Source: Heterodera schachtii (Eukaryota; Nematoda; Chromadorea; Rhabditida; Heteroderidae). Taken from it: a DNA stretch of 64,000 bases. The stretch's first letter is position 1. Each line of letters opens with the position of its first letter. The notes beneath the pieces were generated by a model. It had not been told where the DNA came from. It saw nothing but the letters and a program-made list of their open reading frames with translations, and made no database searches. Location: contig SIJG01000173.1 of NCBI GenBank assembly GCA_023374025.1, positions 116,039 through 180,038 of the forward strand, written 5' to 3'. The position numbers and the translations under genes were made by a program. Shown one piece after another: positions 36,930-47,545 of the stretch.

Positions 36930-37700
36930 TTGGGGTTGCCTCTGCGCTGAGATATGCTAACTTTTTTGCGCCAATTTCGCGCAGCGCCCGGCGGCGCACA
37001 GATAGCGCCTCGATGTCGCTTGGCGAAATGCGTGCCAGGCCATGGGGAGCAGAATAAAAAAAAGTTTGGCGCGATCCGACCACTTGGCGCTGAGATTGCT
37101 GTCTTTTTGTTTGGCCACCTTGCGCCATAGAACAGCAATCTTTTGAGCCAACAATGCTAGAGAGCTGCAATTTTTTTCCCCGCGCGTCCGGCACCCTAAA
37201 AGGCTGGGAAATCAAGGTGCCATTTTTCGCCGGGCGCTTTGCGCCGAGATATGCTAACTTATTTTTGCTAAGTTTGCGCAGCGCCTGGCGCTGAAGCGCT
37301 GCTGTCTTGCCGTTGCTTGGCGAAATGGGTGCCATGCAAAGAATAAAAAAAGTTTGGCGCAATTGGACAATTTGGCGCTGAGATATGCTAACTTCTGTTG
37401 TCCAATTTGCGCCATAGAGAGCAAACTTTTGTTCTGTCAATGCTAGAGAGTCAGAATTTTTTTCCCCGCGCGTCCGCCACCCTGTAAGGCATGGAAAACA
37501 AAGTGCCGTCTGGCGCCGGGCGCTTTGCGCTGAGATATGTGCTAACCTGTTTTTGCTAACTTTTCTAGAATCGCGCCTAGCGCCTGGCGCTGAAGAGTAG
37601 CTGTTTTGCCGTTGCTGCGAAAGTTTCGCCAAGCCGAGTGGAGCATCTTAAAAAAAGATCGACTCGGTTCGACAAGTCTAAAGGGTCGAACTGTGCGCCT
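36930..37700. repeat. GC-rich tandem repeat, about 287-bp units
   Basis: Roughly two and a half diverged units. CGCGCGTCCG is at 37181 and 37467 (286 bp apart). AAGTTTGGCGC is at 37062 and 37350 (288 bp apart). The word GCGC[TC]GAGATATGCTAAC recurs at about 36,945, 37,240 and 37,375, with a variant near 37,527. The repeats leave a 290-codon frame open on the minus strand (36760-37632), basic and rich in Ser, Gln and Arg with the same internal repeats. Other frames are open too, as expected from GC-rich repeats, so I do not call it a gene. Confidence 0.75.
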
Positions 37701-37869
37701 CGCCTGGCTGGTGCAAAATGCAAAGTCGGCATTTTCGCGGGAAGCGGTGTTTTTTGTGTCTAAAGGATGAGCGCAGGCATTAAAAGCACATTTTCCGACT
37801 GTTAGGTCAAAACGGACAAAGTGTCTTGGACACCTGGGACAAAGTGTCTACCCCGAGACAACTTTTATA

Positions 37870-38000
37870 GGCATCCACTGGCCATTACACAATTTCTTTC
37901 ATTGGCATCCACTGACCATTTGATAATTTCTTTTATTGGCATCCACTGGCCATTACACAATTTTCTTTTATTGGCATCCACTGGCCATTACACAATCTTG
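37870..38000 (+). repeat. 34-35 bp minisatellite, four copies
   Basis: GGCATCCACTG begins at 37870, 37904, 37938 and 37973, each followed by [ag]CCATT[at]-containing and T-rich segments. The period is 34, 34 and 35 bp. It abuts the GNA-loop hairpin segment at 38,002. Confidence 0.85.
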
Positions 38001-38001
38001 A

Positions 38002-38022
38002 CGAGGGCGCGAAGCGCCCTCG
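38002..38022 (+). other. Perfect mini-hairpin with GAA loop
   Basis: A nine-base-pair stem (CGAGGGCGC and GCGCCCTCG) closes a three-base GAA loop, giving the core GCGAAGC. The next 60 bp contain more GCGAAGCG words. Relatives occur at 42.5-42.8 and 47.64 kb. Confidence 0.85.
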
Positions 38023-38102
38023 GCCCGAGGTGCGTGAGCGAGGAGCTGAGCGAAGCGAAGCGACGAGCGAGTGCACCGAGCAATATCAACCTGGTCAATT
38101 TT

Positions 38103-38640
38103 TATGTTCCCACGCATGCGCCTTCGCAAAGCCCTCGGGTTCCAACTGAGCACGGGTGCCACGCATGCCCATTCCAACTGCTCACGGGTGCCACGCATGC
38201 CCATTCGCCAAGCCCTCGGGTTCCAACTGAGCACGGGTGCCACGCATGCCCATTCGCCAAGCCCTCGGGTTCCAGCTGCTCACGGGTGCCACGCATGCCT
38301 ATTCGCCAAGCCCTCGGGTTCCAACTGAGCACGGGTGCCACGCATGCCCATTCCAACTGGTCACGGGTGCCACACATGCCCATTCATTCATAACTGCTCA
38401 CGCCACACATGCCCATTTGCCAAGCCCTCGGGTTCCAACTGCTCACGGGTGCCACGCATGCCCATTCGCCAAGCCCTCGGGTTCCAACTGAGCACGGGTG
38501 CCACGCATGCCCATTCCAACTGGTCACTGGTGCCACGTATGCCTATTCGCCAAGCCCTCGGGTTCCAACTGCTCACGGGTGCCACGCATGCCAATTCGCC
38601 AAGCCTTCGGGTTCCCACACTGTAGCACGGGTGCCATGCA
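38103..38640 (+). repeat. GC-rich minisatellite with two alternating unit lengths
   Basis: The core CACGGGTGCCACGCATGCCC recurs about a dozen times. It is followed either by ATTCCAACTG (short unit, about 32 bp) or by ATTCGCCAAGCCCTCGGGTT plus CCAACTG (long unit, about 49 bp). The two unit types alternate irregularly. Frames open on both strands are repeat translations and not genes. Confidence 0.88.
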
Positions 38641-38815
38641 TGTTCCGGTAGCTGCTGCTGCACGAACATCCAGACACGCACCTTTCGGTAGCTGCTACTG
38701 CATTTACAACCTGGACGGTCTACCCCGTTACTGCCTACGCCTCGAAGGGCTAGGGCAAGCATGTGCACGCTCACCATGCATGCCCTCAGAGCGGCTAGTT
38801 TTAAGAATGAAGCAA
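38641..38815 (+). other. GC-rich tail of the minisatellite island
   Basis: Contains a short direct repeat (CGGTAGCTGCT[GA]CTGCA at about 38,647 and 38,686) and ends at the AT-rich boundary near 38.82 kb. No gene is seen. Confidence 0.5.
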
Positions 38816-38996
38816 ATTGTGTGAATTAAAAGAATATTTCTTTTATTTATTATATTAATGCACAAATTTATTTAAATTGAGCCTCAATAATAAAAAAAAA
38901 TTAAATATTCATCCAATATTTTCATATAATTTTACTTTTTTAAAAGAAAGGGTTTTTTAATTTTATATAATTGAAATATTTATTCTCTTGCGTCGC
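38816..38996. other. AT-rich spacer
   Basis: Low-complexity A/T sequence between the GC-rich island and the palindrome. Nothing else is seen. Confidence 0.6.
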
Positions 38997-39055
38997 TTAG
39001 CACGTAAATAAAGTAACATAATTAATGCGAAGATAACAATACAAATGTATTGTTA
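38997..39055 (+). repeat. Truncated direct copy of the palindrome arm
   Basis: These 59 bp repeat the left arm of the following palindrome exactly, begin the right arm (TGTATTGTTA) and then stop. The loop is AA here and TT in the full palindrome. Confidence 0.93.
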
Positions 39056-39151
39056 TTAGCACGTAAATAAAGTAACATAATTAATGCGAAGATAACAATA
39101 CATTTGTATTGTTATCTTCGCATTAATTATGTTACTTTATTTACGTGCTAA
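39056..39151. repeat. 96-bp perfect palindrome, 47-bp arms
   Basis: It starts TTAGCACGTAAATAAAG and ends CTTTATTTACGTGCTAA. Both 47-bp arms are exact complements around a TT centre at 39103-39104. The right arm resembles the matching part of the inverted copy at about 55,346-55,372, so the right arm looks ancestral and the left arm looks like a new inverted duplication. Confidence 0.95.
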
Positions 39152-40680
39152 TTGATTTAATCTTATTTTTTGAGTTATAAATAAAATTTTTCCTTTATTT
39201 ATTTAATTATCAAAGAATATCTTTTCATAATATTTTTTCATTTTGAGGTTCATTATCAGACTTGTTACTTCTAAGAAATATTTATTCAAATAATATTATT
39301 CACATATTATTTTGGTTTCAAGTAAAATATTTACATATTTTACCAATTAATTCAATATTTTTATAAAAATAAAAAATGAATTTATTATATTTTATTTTAG
39401 ATTTAAGAAGCAATTTTGTAAGACATTTAATTTTTTTGTTGAAATAATAATAAGAATATTTTTAATTTAAAAATTAATTTTTGAATCAACTCTTGATGTT
39501 GAAATGAATTTTTATCAAAAAAGAAGCCATATGTCTTTATTTGAAAAGAATATCCTTAAAGAAACTTTCATTAATTAATTTTTTCATGCTAATTAACGAG
39601 GATTTGCGGCGGCGATTGACTGGCCCGTTTCTTATTAATAAATTATTTGTTGGAAATTATTTTTCATTTTCTTAAAATTAATTAATATTAGCTTTGCTTA
39701 TTTTGAGTTAAATTTAGATTCTTGTTCATTAAATTATTGGAATTTGGTAAATTTCTTCTCTTTATTTTACTTGTTTTCTGTTTACTTAGTGAAATTGAAT
39801 AATTATATTGTAATTTTTAATGTTTTAAAAATTTTCATTTGTGTGGTTCCATTTTTAAGTTCATTATTAAATTGCTTTAGCTTTATTATATTTGGGTTCA
39901 TTAATAGTTTTCAGTAATTTTTTTAAAGTCAGTTTAAAAAAAATAATTATTATGGTTTAGAAATAATGAACATTTTAATTTAATTTATATGCATTCAAAT
40001 ACTATTATTTTACGTGAATTTATAATAAATTAATTTAAATAGCAATAAAAGAATTTTAAGAATTACTAATAAATTTACTTGTTTAAAAAATAATAATTAA
40101 ATGATTGATTACATTCAGCAGGGAGAAAAATCAAAGTTGTTTTTATTAAATTTATATAAAAAATATTTTTGCGATGAGTTTACATGGTCATAACAATTAT
40201 CCAAAAGAATTCGAAGCATTTAAAAAATCAATTAATTTTAAACATTGATTGTAATATAATAAAATTTATTAATGATAATAACCATGGATTTTTGCATGAA
40301 ATAATAAATAAAATCACGAAAAAACAACATATATTTTTTCATTTCATAGCCTTATTAGCATAGTTTAAGTATCGAATATGAATATATAAAATGTTCATGT
40401 ATTTTTCATAAAATAATAAATATTTCTAAAAATAATTAAAATATAAACCAAAATGTCTTGAGCCTGACTATTAATTTAAGATGAAAAAACCTATAAATGA
40501 AATTCTTGCATACATTAAAACACACATCATTTACAATTAATCATTGCCAAATAAATTAACGATAATAGTGAAATTATTTATTGAAATATTAGTATATATG
40601 TTTAGTTACTGTAAGGTGCCATTGGCTCAACCAATCAGAGATAGGGACCGCCCCTTCCGTTCAATCCCTGCACCATTCTC
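39105..40680 (+). repeat. Left copy of a long diverged inverted repeat
   Basis: Read in order, this segment shares long word series with the reverse complement of 54,665-55,375: TTTTTTGAGTTATAAAT, CATTTTGAGGTTCATT[ag]TCAGACTTG, AATAATAAGAATATTTTTAA, CTTTATTTGAAAAGAATAT and the GGTGCCAT...CCGCCCC end. About 0.9 kb at 39.57-40.48 kb is extra here. Identity is moderate, so the duplication is old. No coding capacity is visible. Confidence 0.8.
40609..40656 (+). promoter_or_regulatory. Conserved CCAAT/GC-box-like block, left copy
   Basis: The block runs CTGTAAGGTGCCAT, GGCTCAACCAATCAGA and GGGACCGCCCCTT. The CCAATCA core resembles a CCAAT box and the GGGGCGG complement a GC box. It is much better conserved with 54,667-54,713 than the AT-rich remainder of the repeat. 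Whether it drives transcription is unknown. Confidence 0.4.
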
Positions 40681-41260
40681 TCCTTTTAGTTTCATTTAAC
40701 TCTTTTGGCGGATGAGAGAAAAAATCGCAAAAAATTGGCATTGTTGGAGTTGTAAATTAAATTAACATTTTCAAGTTGTTTTCGAGGTATACCTTAAATG
40801 ATTGTGAATATTTTGAGAAATTTTTCTTACATTTTTAGTAAAGACCGAAAATTAAAATTCGTTAAAAATCTATTTATTTTGATGTAAAACAGTTGTTAAT
40901 TGCTTAAAATACGTATAGTGCCCCAAAATTTGATTGATTTTAACGCGTATTTTGGAAATTTTTTTAAAATATTTTCGTTCGATTTCGGGTACGGGATTCG
41001 GAATTGGGCAAGCCCGAGTTCAGATTATAATCAGCACCCTCGAGAACCCCACAAAATTGATTTTGAGCTAATAATATAAAAATTTGCTAAAATTCCTAAT
41101 TTTACATTATGAAGCAACAAATGAAGCAAAGTAATAATTCTTAAAATATATTTATATTCTAATTTTTATGTAATTAAGATAATTTGTGATTTTAGTTAAT
41201 AAATTTAAAAAATATTGAAATTATTAAATTAGGAATATGAAGTTTAGATCGCAGTGGGAC
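40681..41260. other. Mixed-composition spacer
   Basis: No gene found. A GC-richer patch at 40,975-41,050 (TTTCGGGTACGGGATTCGG) is similar in flavour to degraded transposon arms, but has no definable ends. Confidence 0.4.
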
Positions 41261-41438
41261 ATTTGCGGACGGACATTTGCGGACGGACACTTGCGGACGG
41301 ACATTTGCGGACGGACATTTGCGGACGGACATTTGCGGACGGACACTTGCGGACGGACATTTGCGGACGGACATTTGCGGACGGACATTTGCGGACGGAC
41401 TTTTGCAGACGGACACTTGCGGACGGACATTTGCGGAC
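41261..41438 (+). repeat. 14-bp minisatellite, 12 full copies
   Basis: Unit ATTTGCGGACGGAC with C/T variants (ACTTGCGGACGGAC) and one TTTTGCAGACGGAC, followed by a partial unit. Because three units make 42 bp, the frames stay open on both strands, which explains the repetitive short open frames here. It is not a gene. Confidence 0.95.
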
Positions 41439-42070
41439 AATTACGGGAAAAAATAAAAAAATTTCGTAAAAAATTTAAAAAAATTTCCGAAAATATGGAA
41501 TGGAGACTGAAAACTAAATAAAACTTAGTTTTTGGGCTTTTAAGCCAAACATCTTATTTTTAAATTTCTAAGAAATTAATTTCACTACTTGTATTTTAAG
41601 TGATTAAAGCTAGAATTGGTCCCCAACATCGGGGAAGTGTGAAATTTTTACACCGACATTTTTAAATTTCTCTAGCCATACAGACAAATTTGTAGGGGAA
41701 TTTGCTACCTCTACTTTTCATTAGAATGGAAAGCATTTGAGGCCCCAAAAAAGTATTCCCGAAATTCTGGAAATTTTCGATTTTTCAGAAAAAAATTCAT
41801 AACTCGGTTTTGAAAAGTTATTCTGGAAAAGAAAAATGCTACAAAAATCCGCAATTTTTTTCTCTATTATATAAATTTTATTTGGCATTTTTTATCATTT
41901 ATTAGAAAAAAGTTACAAAAATAAAAGTGTTTTTGGGGTTCGGGACCAAAGGGGGTGCACATGATTTTTGTGTTGAAAAAATTTTTCACCAAAAATCTTC
42001 CAGAAACATGTCCTTTTGCGTATTTTAGGACGCCGATCACAAATCTGTAATCAGATTTTACTTTAGACAT
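41439..42070. other. Mixed-composition segment, unassigned
   Basis: No gene or known element recognised. Contains CCCCAACATCGGGG-type short inverted repeat near 41,621 and several runs resembling dispersed nematode repeats. Confidence 0.35.
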
Positions 42071-42077
42071 CGTTAAA

Positions 42078-42146
42078 GGCTCAGAATCCCGTGTGCTTGG
42101 GGATTCTGAGCCATAATTTTTTGGGGGAGGAGGGAAGTTCGAATCC
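42078..42146 (+). other. 13-bp hairpin followed by a B-box-like site
   Basis: GGCTCAGAATCCC (42078-42090) pairs exactly with GGGATTCTGAGCC (42100-42112) around a 9-base loop. At 42136-42146 lies AGTTCGAATCC, a polymerase III B-box match. No A box or acceptor stem is found, so it is not a tRNA gene. A tRNA-like repeat fragment is possible. Confidence 0.55.
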
Positions 42147-42427
42147 GGGCGGTGTAAATTATTTTCGCTTTATTTTTTGTTGTTTTTCATGTTTTTAATA
42201 ATTTCAAGTTAATAATAAAAAATTATTATCTTTTAAAATAAAAAATTTTTTGATGAATAATCTTGTGATTTAAATTATTATTATTTTTTAAATTAAAGAA
42301 TTGCATGTCTTTTGTAAGTTTAAGTAAATTATTCCCTTATTAAAAAAATAAACTTTTATTTTTTTATTATTTAGTATTTTTTAATTTTTAAATAAATTAA
42401 TCTTAATTTCATAAAATTCTATTTAAA
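42147..42427. other. AT-rich spacer
   Basis: Low-complexity A/T sequence between the B-box-like site and the mini-hairpin repeat. Nothing further is seen. Confidence 0.55.
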
Positions 42428-42636
42428 ACATGTTCGGAGAGCAAATTCATGACTTCCTCCGTTTTCATGTAACATGTAACAAATTAGAAGCGGGCGCGAA
42501 GCACCGAGGCCACGAAGTGTCCTTATGAGCCCAACAAATTTAGAAATGGGTGCGTAGCGCCCATCTTAGGCCGCAAAGCAGCCTACAACCCCTTAATAAC
42601 TTTTCAAAAATTCATTGCTTTTCATTATATTAATAC
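42428..42636 (+). repeat. Mini-hairpin repeat, unit 1
   Basis: Starts with a TTCATGACTTCCTCCGTTTT block and ATGTAACATGTAACA, followed by AGAAGCGGGCG. It then carries four hairpins with three-base loops: GGGCGC-GAA-GCACC, CAC-GAA-GTG (42511-42519), ATGGGTGC-GTA-GCGCCCAT and GGCCGC-AAA-GCAGCC. Unit 2 follows directly in the same order. Confidence 0.8.
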
Positions 42637-42895
42637 ATGTTACATGTTACATGCTCAGAGAGGAAATTCATGAACTCCCTCCGTTTTTATGTAACATGTA
42701 ACATATTTAGAAGCGGGCGCAAAGCGCCGAAACTACAAAGTATTTTTATCCGCCGTACCAATTTAGAAATGGCGCGAAGCGCCCATCTTAGGCCGCAAAG
42801 CGGCACCCTTAATAATTTTCCAAAAATTCCTTGAACCTTTCACTATTATAATACATGTTACATGTTAAGTTAAGAAATTCGTGAACTCCCTCCAT
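42637..42895 (+). repeat. Mini-hairpin repeat, unit 2 and partial unit 3
   Basis: The same layout as unit 1. The hairpins are GGCGC-AAA-GCGCC (42716-42728), TAC-AAA-GTA (42734-42742), GGCGC-GAA-GCGCC (42771-42783) and GCCGC-AAA-GCGGC (42792-42804). Stems differ in sequence from unit 1 yet still pair. A third copy of the leading block starts at about 42,850 and runs into the satellite. Confidence 0.8.
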
Positions 42896-45800
42896 TTTTA
42901 TTTATTGTTTGTTCATTTATTTTCTAATTTATTATCTGTTACGTGTTACTTCCTCTGTCCCCTCCTATAATACCCCAGAAATTTTTATTGATGTTCATTT
43001 ATTTCTATTTTATTATATGTTACATGCGACATGTACTTCAATGGTCACCTCCCTATAAATACCCCACAAATTTTTATTTATTGTTCATTTATTTTCTAAT
43101 TATTATATGTTACATGTTACAATGGTCTCCTCCCTGTAAATACCCCACAAATTTTTATTTTTTGTTCATTTATTTTCTAATTTATTATCTGTTACGTGTT
43201 ACTTCCACTGTCCCCTCCCTATAATACCCCAGAAATTTTTATTGATGTTCATTTATTTTCTAATTATTATATGTTACATGCTACATGTACTCAATGGTCC
43301 CCTCCCTATAAATACCCCTGAAATTTTGATTTTTTGTTCATTTATTTTCTAATTTATTATATGCTACATGTTACATGTTACTTCCACTGTCCCCTCCCTA
43401 TAAATACCCCACAAATTTTTATTTATTGTTCATTTATTTCTATTTTATTATATGTTACATGTTACAATGGTCTCCTCCCTGTAAATACCCACAAATTTTT
43501 ATTTTTTGTTCATTTATTTTCTAATTTATTATCTGTTACGTGTTACTTCCACTGTCCCCTCCCTATAATACCCCAGAAATTTTTATTGATGTTCATTTAT
43601 TTTCTAATTTATTATATGTTACATGTTACATGTGCCTCAATGGTCACCTCCCTATAAATACCCCTGAAATTTTGATTTTTTGTTCATTTATTTTCTAATT
43701 TATTATATGCTACATGTTACATGTTACTTCCACTGTCCCCTCCCTATAAATACCCCACAAATTTTTATTTATTGTTCATTTATTTCTATTTTATTATATG
43801 TTACATGTTACAATGGTCTCCTCCCTGTAAATACCCCACAAATTTTTATTTTTTGTTCATTTATTTTCTAATTTATTATCTGTTACGTGTTACTTCCACT
43901 GTCCCCTCCCTATAATACCCCAGAAATTTTTATTGATGTTCATTTATTTTCTAATTATTATATGTTACATGCTACATGTACTCAATGGTCCCCTCCCTAT
44001 AAATACCCCTGAAATTTTGATTTTTTGTTCATTTATTTTCTAATTTATTATATGCTACATGTTACATGTTACTTCCACTGTCCCCTCCCTATAATACCCC
44101 AGAAATTTTTATTGATGTTCATTTATTTTCTAATTTATTATATGTTACATGTTACATGTGCCTCAATGGTCACCTCCCTATAAATACCCCTGAAATTTTA
44201 TTTTTTTGTTCATTTATTTTCTAATTTATTATATGTTACATGTTACAATGGTCCCCTCCCTATAAATACCCCACAAATTTTTATTTATTGTTCATTTATT
44301 TTCTAATTATTATATGTTACATGTTACAATGGTCTCCTCCCTGTAAATACCCCACAAATTTTTATTTTTTGTTCATTTATTTTCTAATTTATTATCTGTT
44401 ACGTGTTACTTCCACTGTCCCCTCCCTATAATACCCCAGAAATTTTTATTGATGTTCATTTATTTTCTAATTATTATATGTTACATGCTACATGTACTCA
44501 ATGGTCCCCTCCCTATAAATACCCCTGAAATTTTGATTTTTTGTTCATTTATTTTCTAATTTATTATATGCTACATGTTACATGTTACTTCCACTGTCCC
44601 CTCCCTATAATACCCCAGAAATTTTTATTGATGTTCATTTATTTTCTAATTATTATATGTTACATGCTACATGTACTCAATGGTCCCCTCCCTATAAATA
44701 CCCCTGAAATTTTGATTTTTTGTTCATTTATTTTCTAATTTATTATATGCTACATGTTACATGTTACTTCCACTGTCCCCTCCCTATAATACCCCAGAAA
44801 TTTTTATTGATGTTCATTTATTTTCTAATTTATTATATGTTACATGTTACATGTGCCTCAATGGTCACCTCCCTATAAATACCCCTGAAATTTTATTTTT
44901 TTGTTCATTTATTTTCTAATTTATTATATGTTACATGTACTTCAATGGTCACCTCCCTATAAATACCCCACAAATTTTTATTTATTGTTCATTTATTTTC
45001 TAATTATTATATGTTACATGTTACAATGGTCTCCTCCCTGTAAATACCCCACAAATTTTTATTTTTTGTTCATTTATTTTCTAATTTATTATCTGTTACG
45101 TGTTACTTCCACTGTCCCCTCCCTATAATACCCCAGAAATTTTTATTGATGTTCATTTATTTTCTAATTATTATATGTTACATGCTACATGTACTCAATG
45201 GTCCCCTCCCTATAAATACCCCTGAAATTTTGATTTTTTGTTCATTTATTTTCTAATTTATTATATGCTACATGTTACATGTTACTTCCACTGTCCCCTC
45301 CCTATAAATACCCCACAAATTTTTATTTATTGTTCATTTATTTCTATTTTATTATATGTTACATGTTACAATGGTCTCCTCCCTGTAAATACCCCACAAA
45401 TTTTTATTTTTTGTTCATTTATTTTCTAATTTATTATCTGTTACGTGTTACTTCCACTGTCCCCTCCCTATAATACCCCAGAAATTTTTATTGATGTTCA
45501 TTTATTTTCTAATTATTATATGTTACATGCTACATGTACTCAATGGTCCCCTCCCTATAAATACCCCTGAAATTTTGATTTTTTGTTCATTTATTTTCTA
45601 ATTTATTATATGCTACATGTTACATGTTACTTCCACTGTCCCCTCCCTATAATACCCCAGAAATTTTTATTGATGTTCATTTATTTTCTAATTATTATAT
45701 GTTACATGCTACATGTACTCAATGGTCCCCTCCCTATAAATACCCCTGAAATTTTGATTTTTTGTTCATTTATTTTCTAATTTATTATATGCTACATGTT

Positions 45801-46866
45801 ACATGTTACTTCCACTGTCCCCTCCCTATAATACCCCAGAAATTTTTATTGATGTTCATTTATTTTCTAATTTATTATATGTTACATGTTACATGTGCCT
45901 CAATGGTCACCTCCCTATAAATACCCCTGAAATTTTATTTTTTTGTTCATTTATTTTCTAATTTATTATATGTTACATGTACTTCAATGGTCACCTCCCT
46001 ATAAATACCCCACAAATTTTTATTTATTGTTCATTTATTTTCTAATTATTATATGTTACATGTTACAATGGTCTCCTCCCTGTAAATACCCCACAAATTT
46101 TTATTTTTTGTTCATTTATTTTCTAATTTATTATCTGTTACGTGTTACTTCCACTGTCCCCTCCCTATAATACCCCAGAAATTTTTATTGATGTTCATTT
46201 ATTTTCTAATTATTATATGTTACATGCTACATGTACTCAATGGTCCCCTCCCTATAAATACCCCTGAAATTTTGATTTTTTGTTCATTTATTTTCTAATT
46301 TATTATATGCTACATGTTACATGTTACTTCCACTGTCCCCTCCCTATAAATACCCCACAAATTTTTATTTATTGTTCATTTATTTCTATTTTATTATATG
46401 TTACATGTTACAATGGTCTCCTCCCTGTAAATACCCCACAAATTTTTATTTTTTGTTCATTTATTTTCTAATTTATTATCTGTTACGTGTTACTTCCACT
46501 GTCCCCTCCCTATAATACCCCAGAAATTTTTATTGATGTTCATTTATTTTCTAATTATTATATGTTACATGCTACATGTACTCAATGGTCCCCTCCCTAT
46601 AAATACCCCTGAAATTTTGATTTTTTGTTCATTTATTTTCTAATTTATTATATGCTACATGTTACATGTTACTTCCACTGTCCCCTCCCTATAATACCCC
46701 AGAAATTTTTATTGATGTTCATTTATTTTCTAATTTATTATATGTTACATGTTACATGTGCCTCAATGGTCACCTCCCTATAAATACCCCTGAAATTTTA
46801 TTTTTTTGTTCATTTATTTTCTAATTTATTATATGTTACATGTTACAATGGTCCCCTCCCTATAAA
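42896..46866 (+). repeat. Satellite of about 87-bp monomers with 1,042-bp higher-order repeat
   Basis: About 46 monomers. Each has TTCATTTATTTTCTAATTTA, an ATGTTACATGTTACA block, a CCCCTCCCTATAA[A]TACCCC block and GAAATTTT or CAAATTTTTATT. Three or four monomer variants occur in a fixed order. Identical open frames recur 1,042 bp apart (44,541/45,583; 44,901/45,943; 45,238/46,280), which equals twelve monomers. Other spacings are 1,558 and 346 bp. Near-identity between the 1,042-bp copies indicates recent unequal exchange or amplification. Each monomer carries a TATAAATA-like word between C-rich flanks. Open frames rich in Phe, Ile and Tyr are satellite translations. The array breaks inside a CCCTATAAA block at 46,866. 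Confidence 0.95.
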
Positions 46867-47545
46867 GCCAAACACTCAGCACGGTCGGAATTGACCTTGA
46901 AAGGGATATATTTTCCCACGGTCAATTGTACACTGCCTTTTCAAGGGCAACGGACGGGAACAACGTCAAAGTGTACGCTCCCAGAAGGGAAACCGATGCC
47001 TAAGGCCAAGCCAAAGTGCTCAACATTGTGGCCAAAAACATGCTCAAATTGCAATAAAGCAAAAGAGTTATAGTCCAGCGTGGGTGACACATTATTGGTC
47101 TCGCCCCGTTCTCATCTGCACTTTAAACGGATACAAATACAAAAAGTGCTGCAACCTGGACTAAAGGGAGGGAGGAGGGATGACGTGCGAGTAGGGCACT
47201 TCAGGTTTCCATTGCGTTAATGCAATGTGTCAAGTCTCTTACAAGAGTGAAACCAAGTGCATGTCGGTTGACGCAAAGACCCTAACACAAGTCTGACAAA
47301 AGCGAAATAAATTTTGCATTAAGATTGCCACATTGATGTATGCTGTTATATATAAACCGAGGGTTAACTCGCTCCTTTAAACTCCTTCGGAGGGAGTTCA
47401 TAAAGTACCACCGTTAGCATCTAACTCTTGCATAAACTCAAACATATAGTCAATTAACATATATCTTTTTCTAAGCGAAGGGTAATGTAAGCAGGTGCCA
47501 GATTTTCTAATATAACCAAAAATGAAATGAATTTCGCGTTGAACT
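46867..47545. other. Unassigned GC-moderate segment after the satellite
   Basis: A 680-bp block with mixed composition, unlike the satellite and the AT desert. The frame continuing from the last monomer reads to 47073 and ends KPKCSTLWPKTCSNCNKAKE. It has two Cys pairs but no recognised domain. Further on are a GGGAGGGAGGAGGG purine run and a CTCCTTCGGAG hairpin near 47,390. It could be a captured gene fragment or an RNA gene that I cannot name. Confidence 0.4.

Noticed and set aside
38071..38824. Several overlapping open frames in the 38-kb minisatellite
   Set aside because: All are translations of the same tandem repeat on both strands, with no start context or conserved domain.
41192..41521. 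Repetitive open frames over the 14-bp minisatellite
   Set aside because: Three 14-bp units make 42 bp, so frames stay open automatically on both strands.
42100..42170. tRNA gene ending at the AGTTCGAATCC site
   Set aside because: Only the B-box-like site is found. No A box, acceptor stem or anticodon arm can be placed.
42943..46515. Series of 63-107 codon open frames in the satellite
   Set aside because: They recur with the satellite period, are hydrophobic by composition and lack any family signature.
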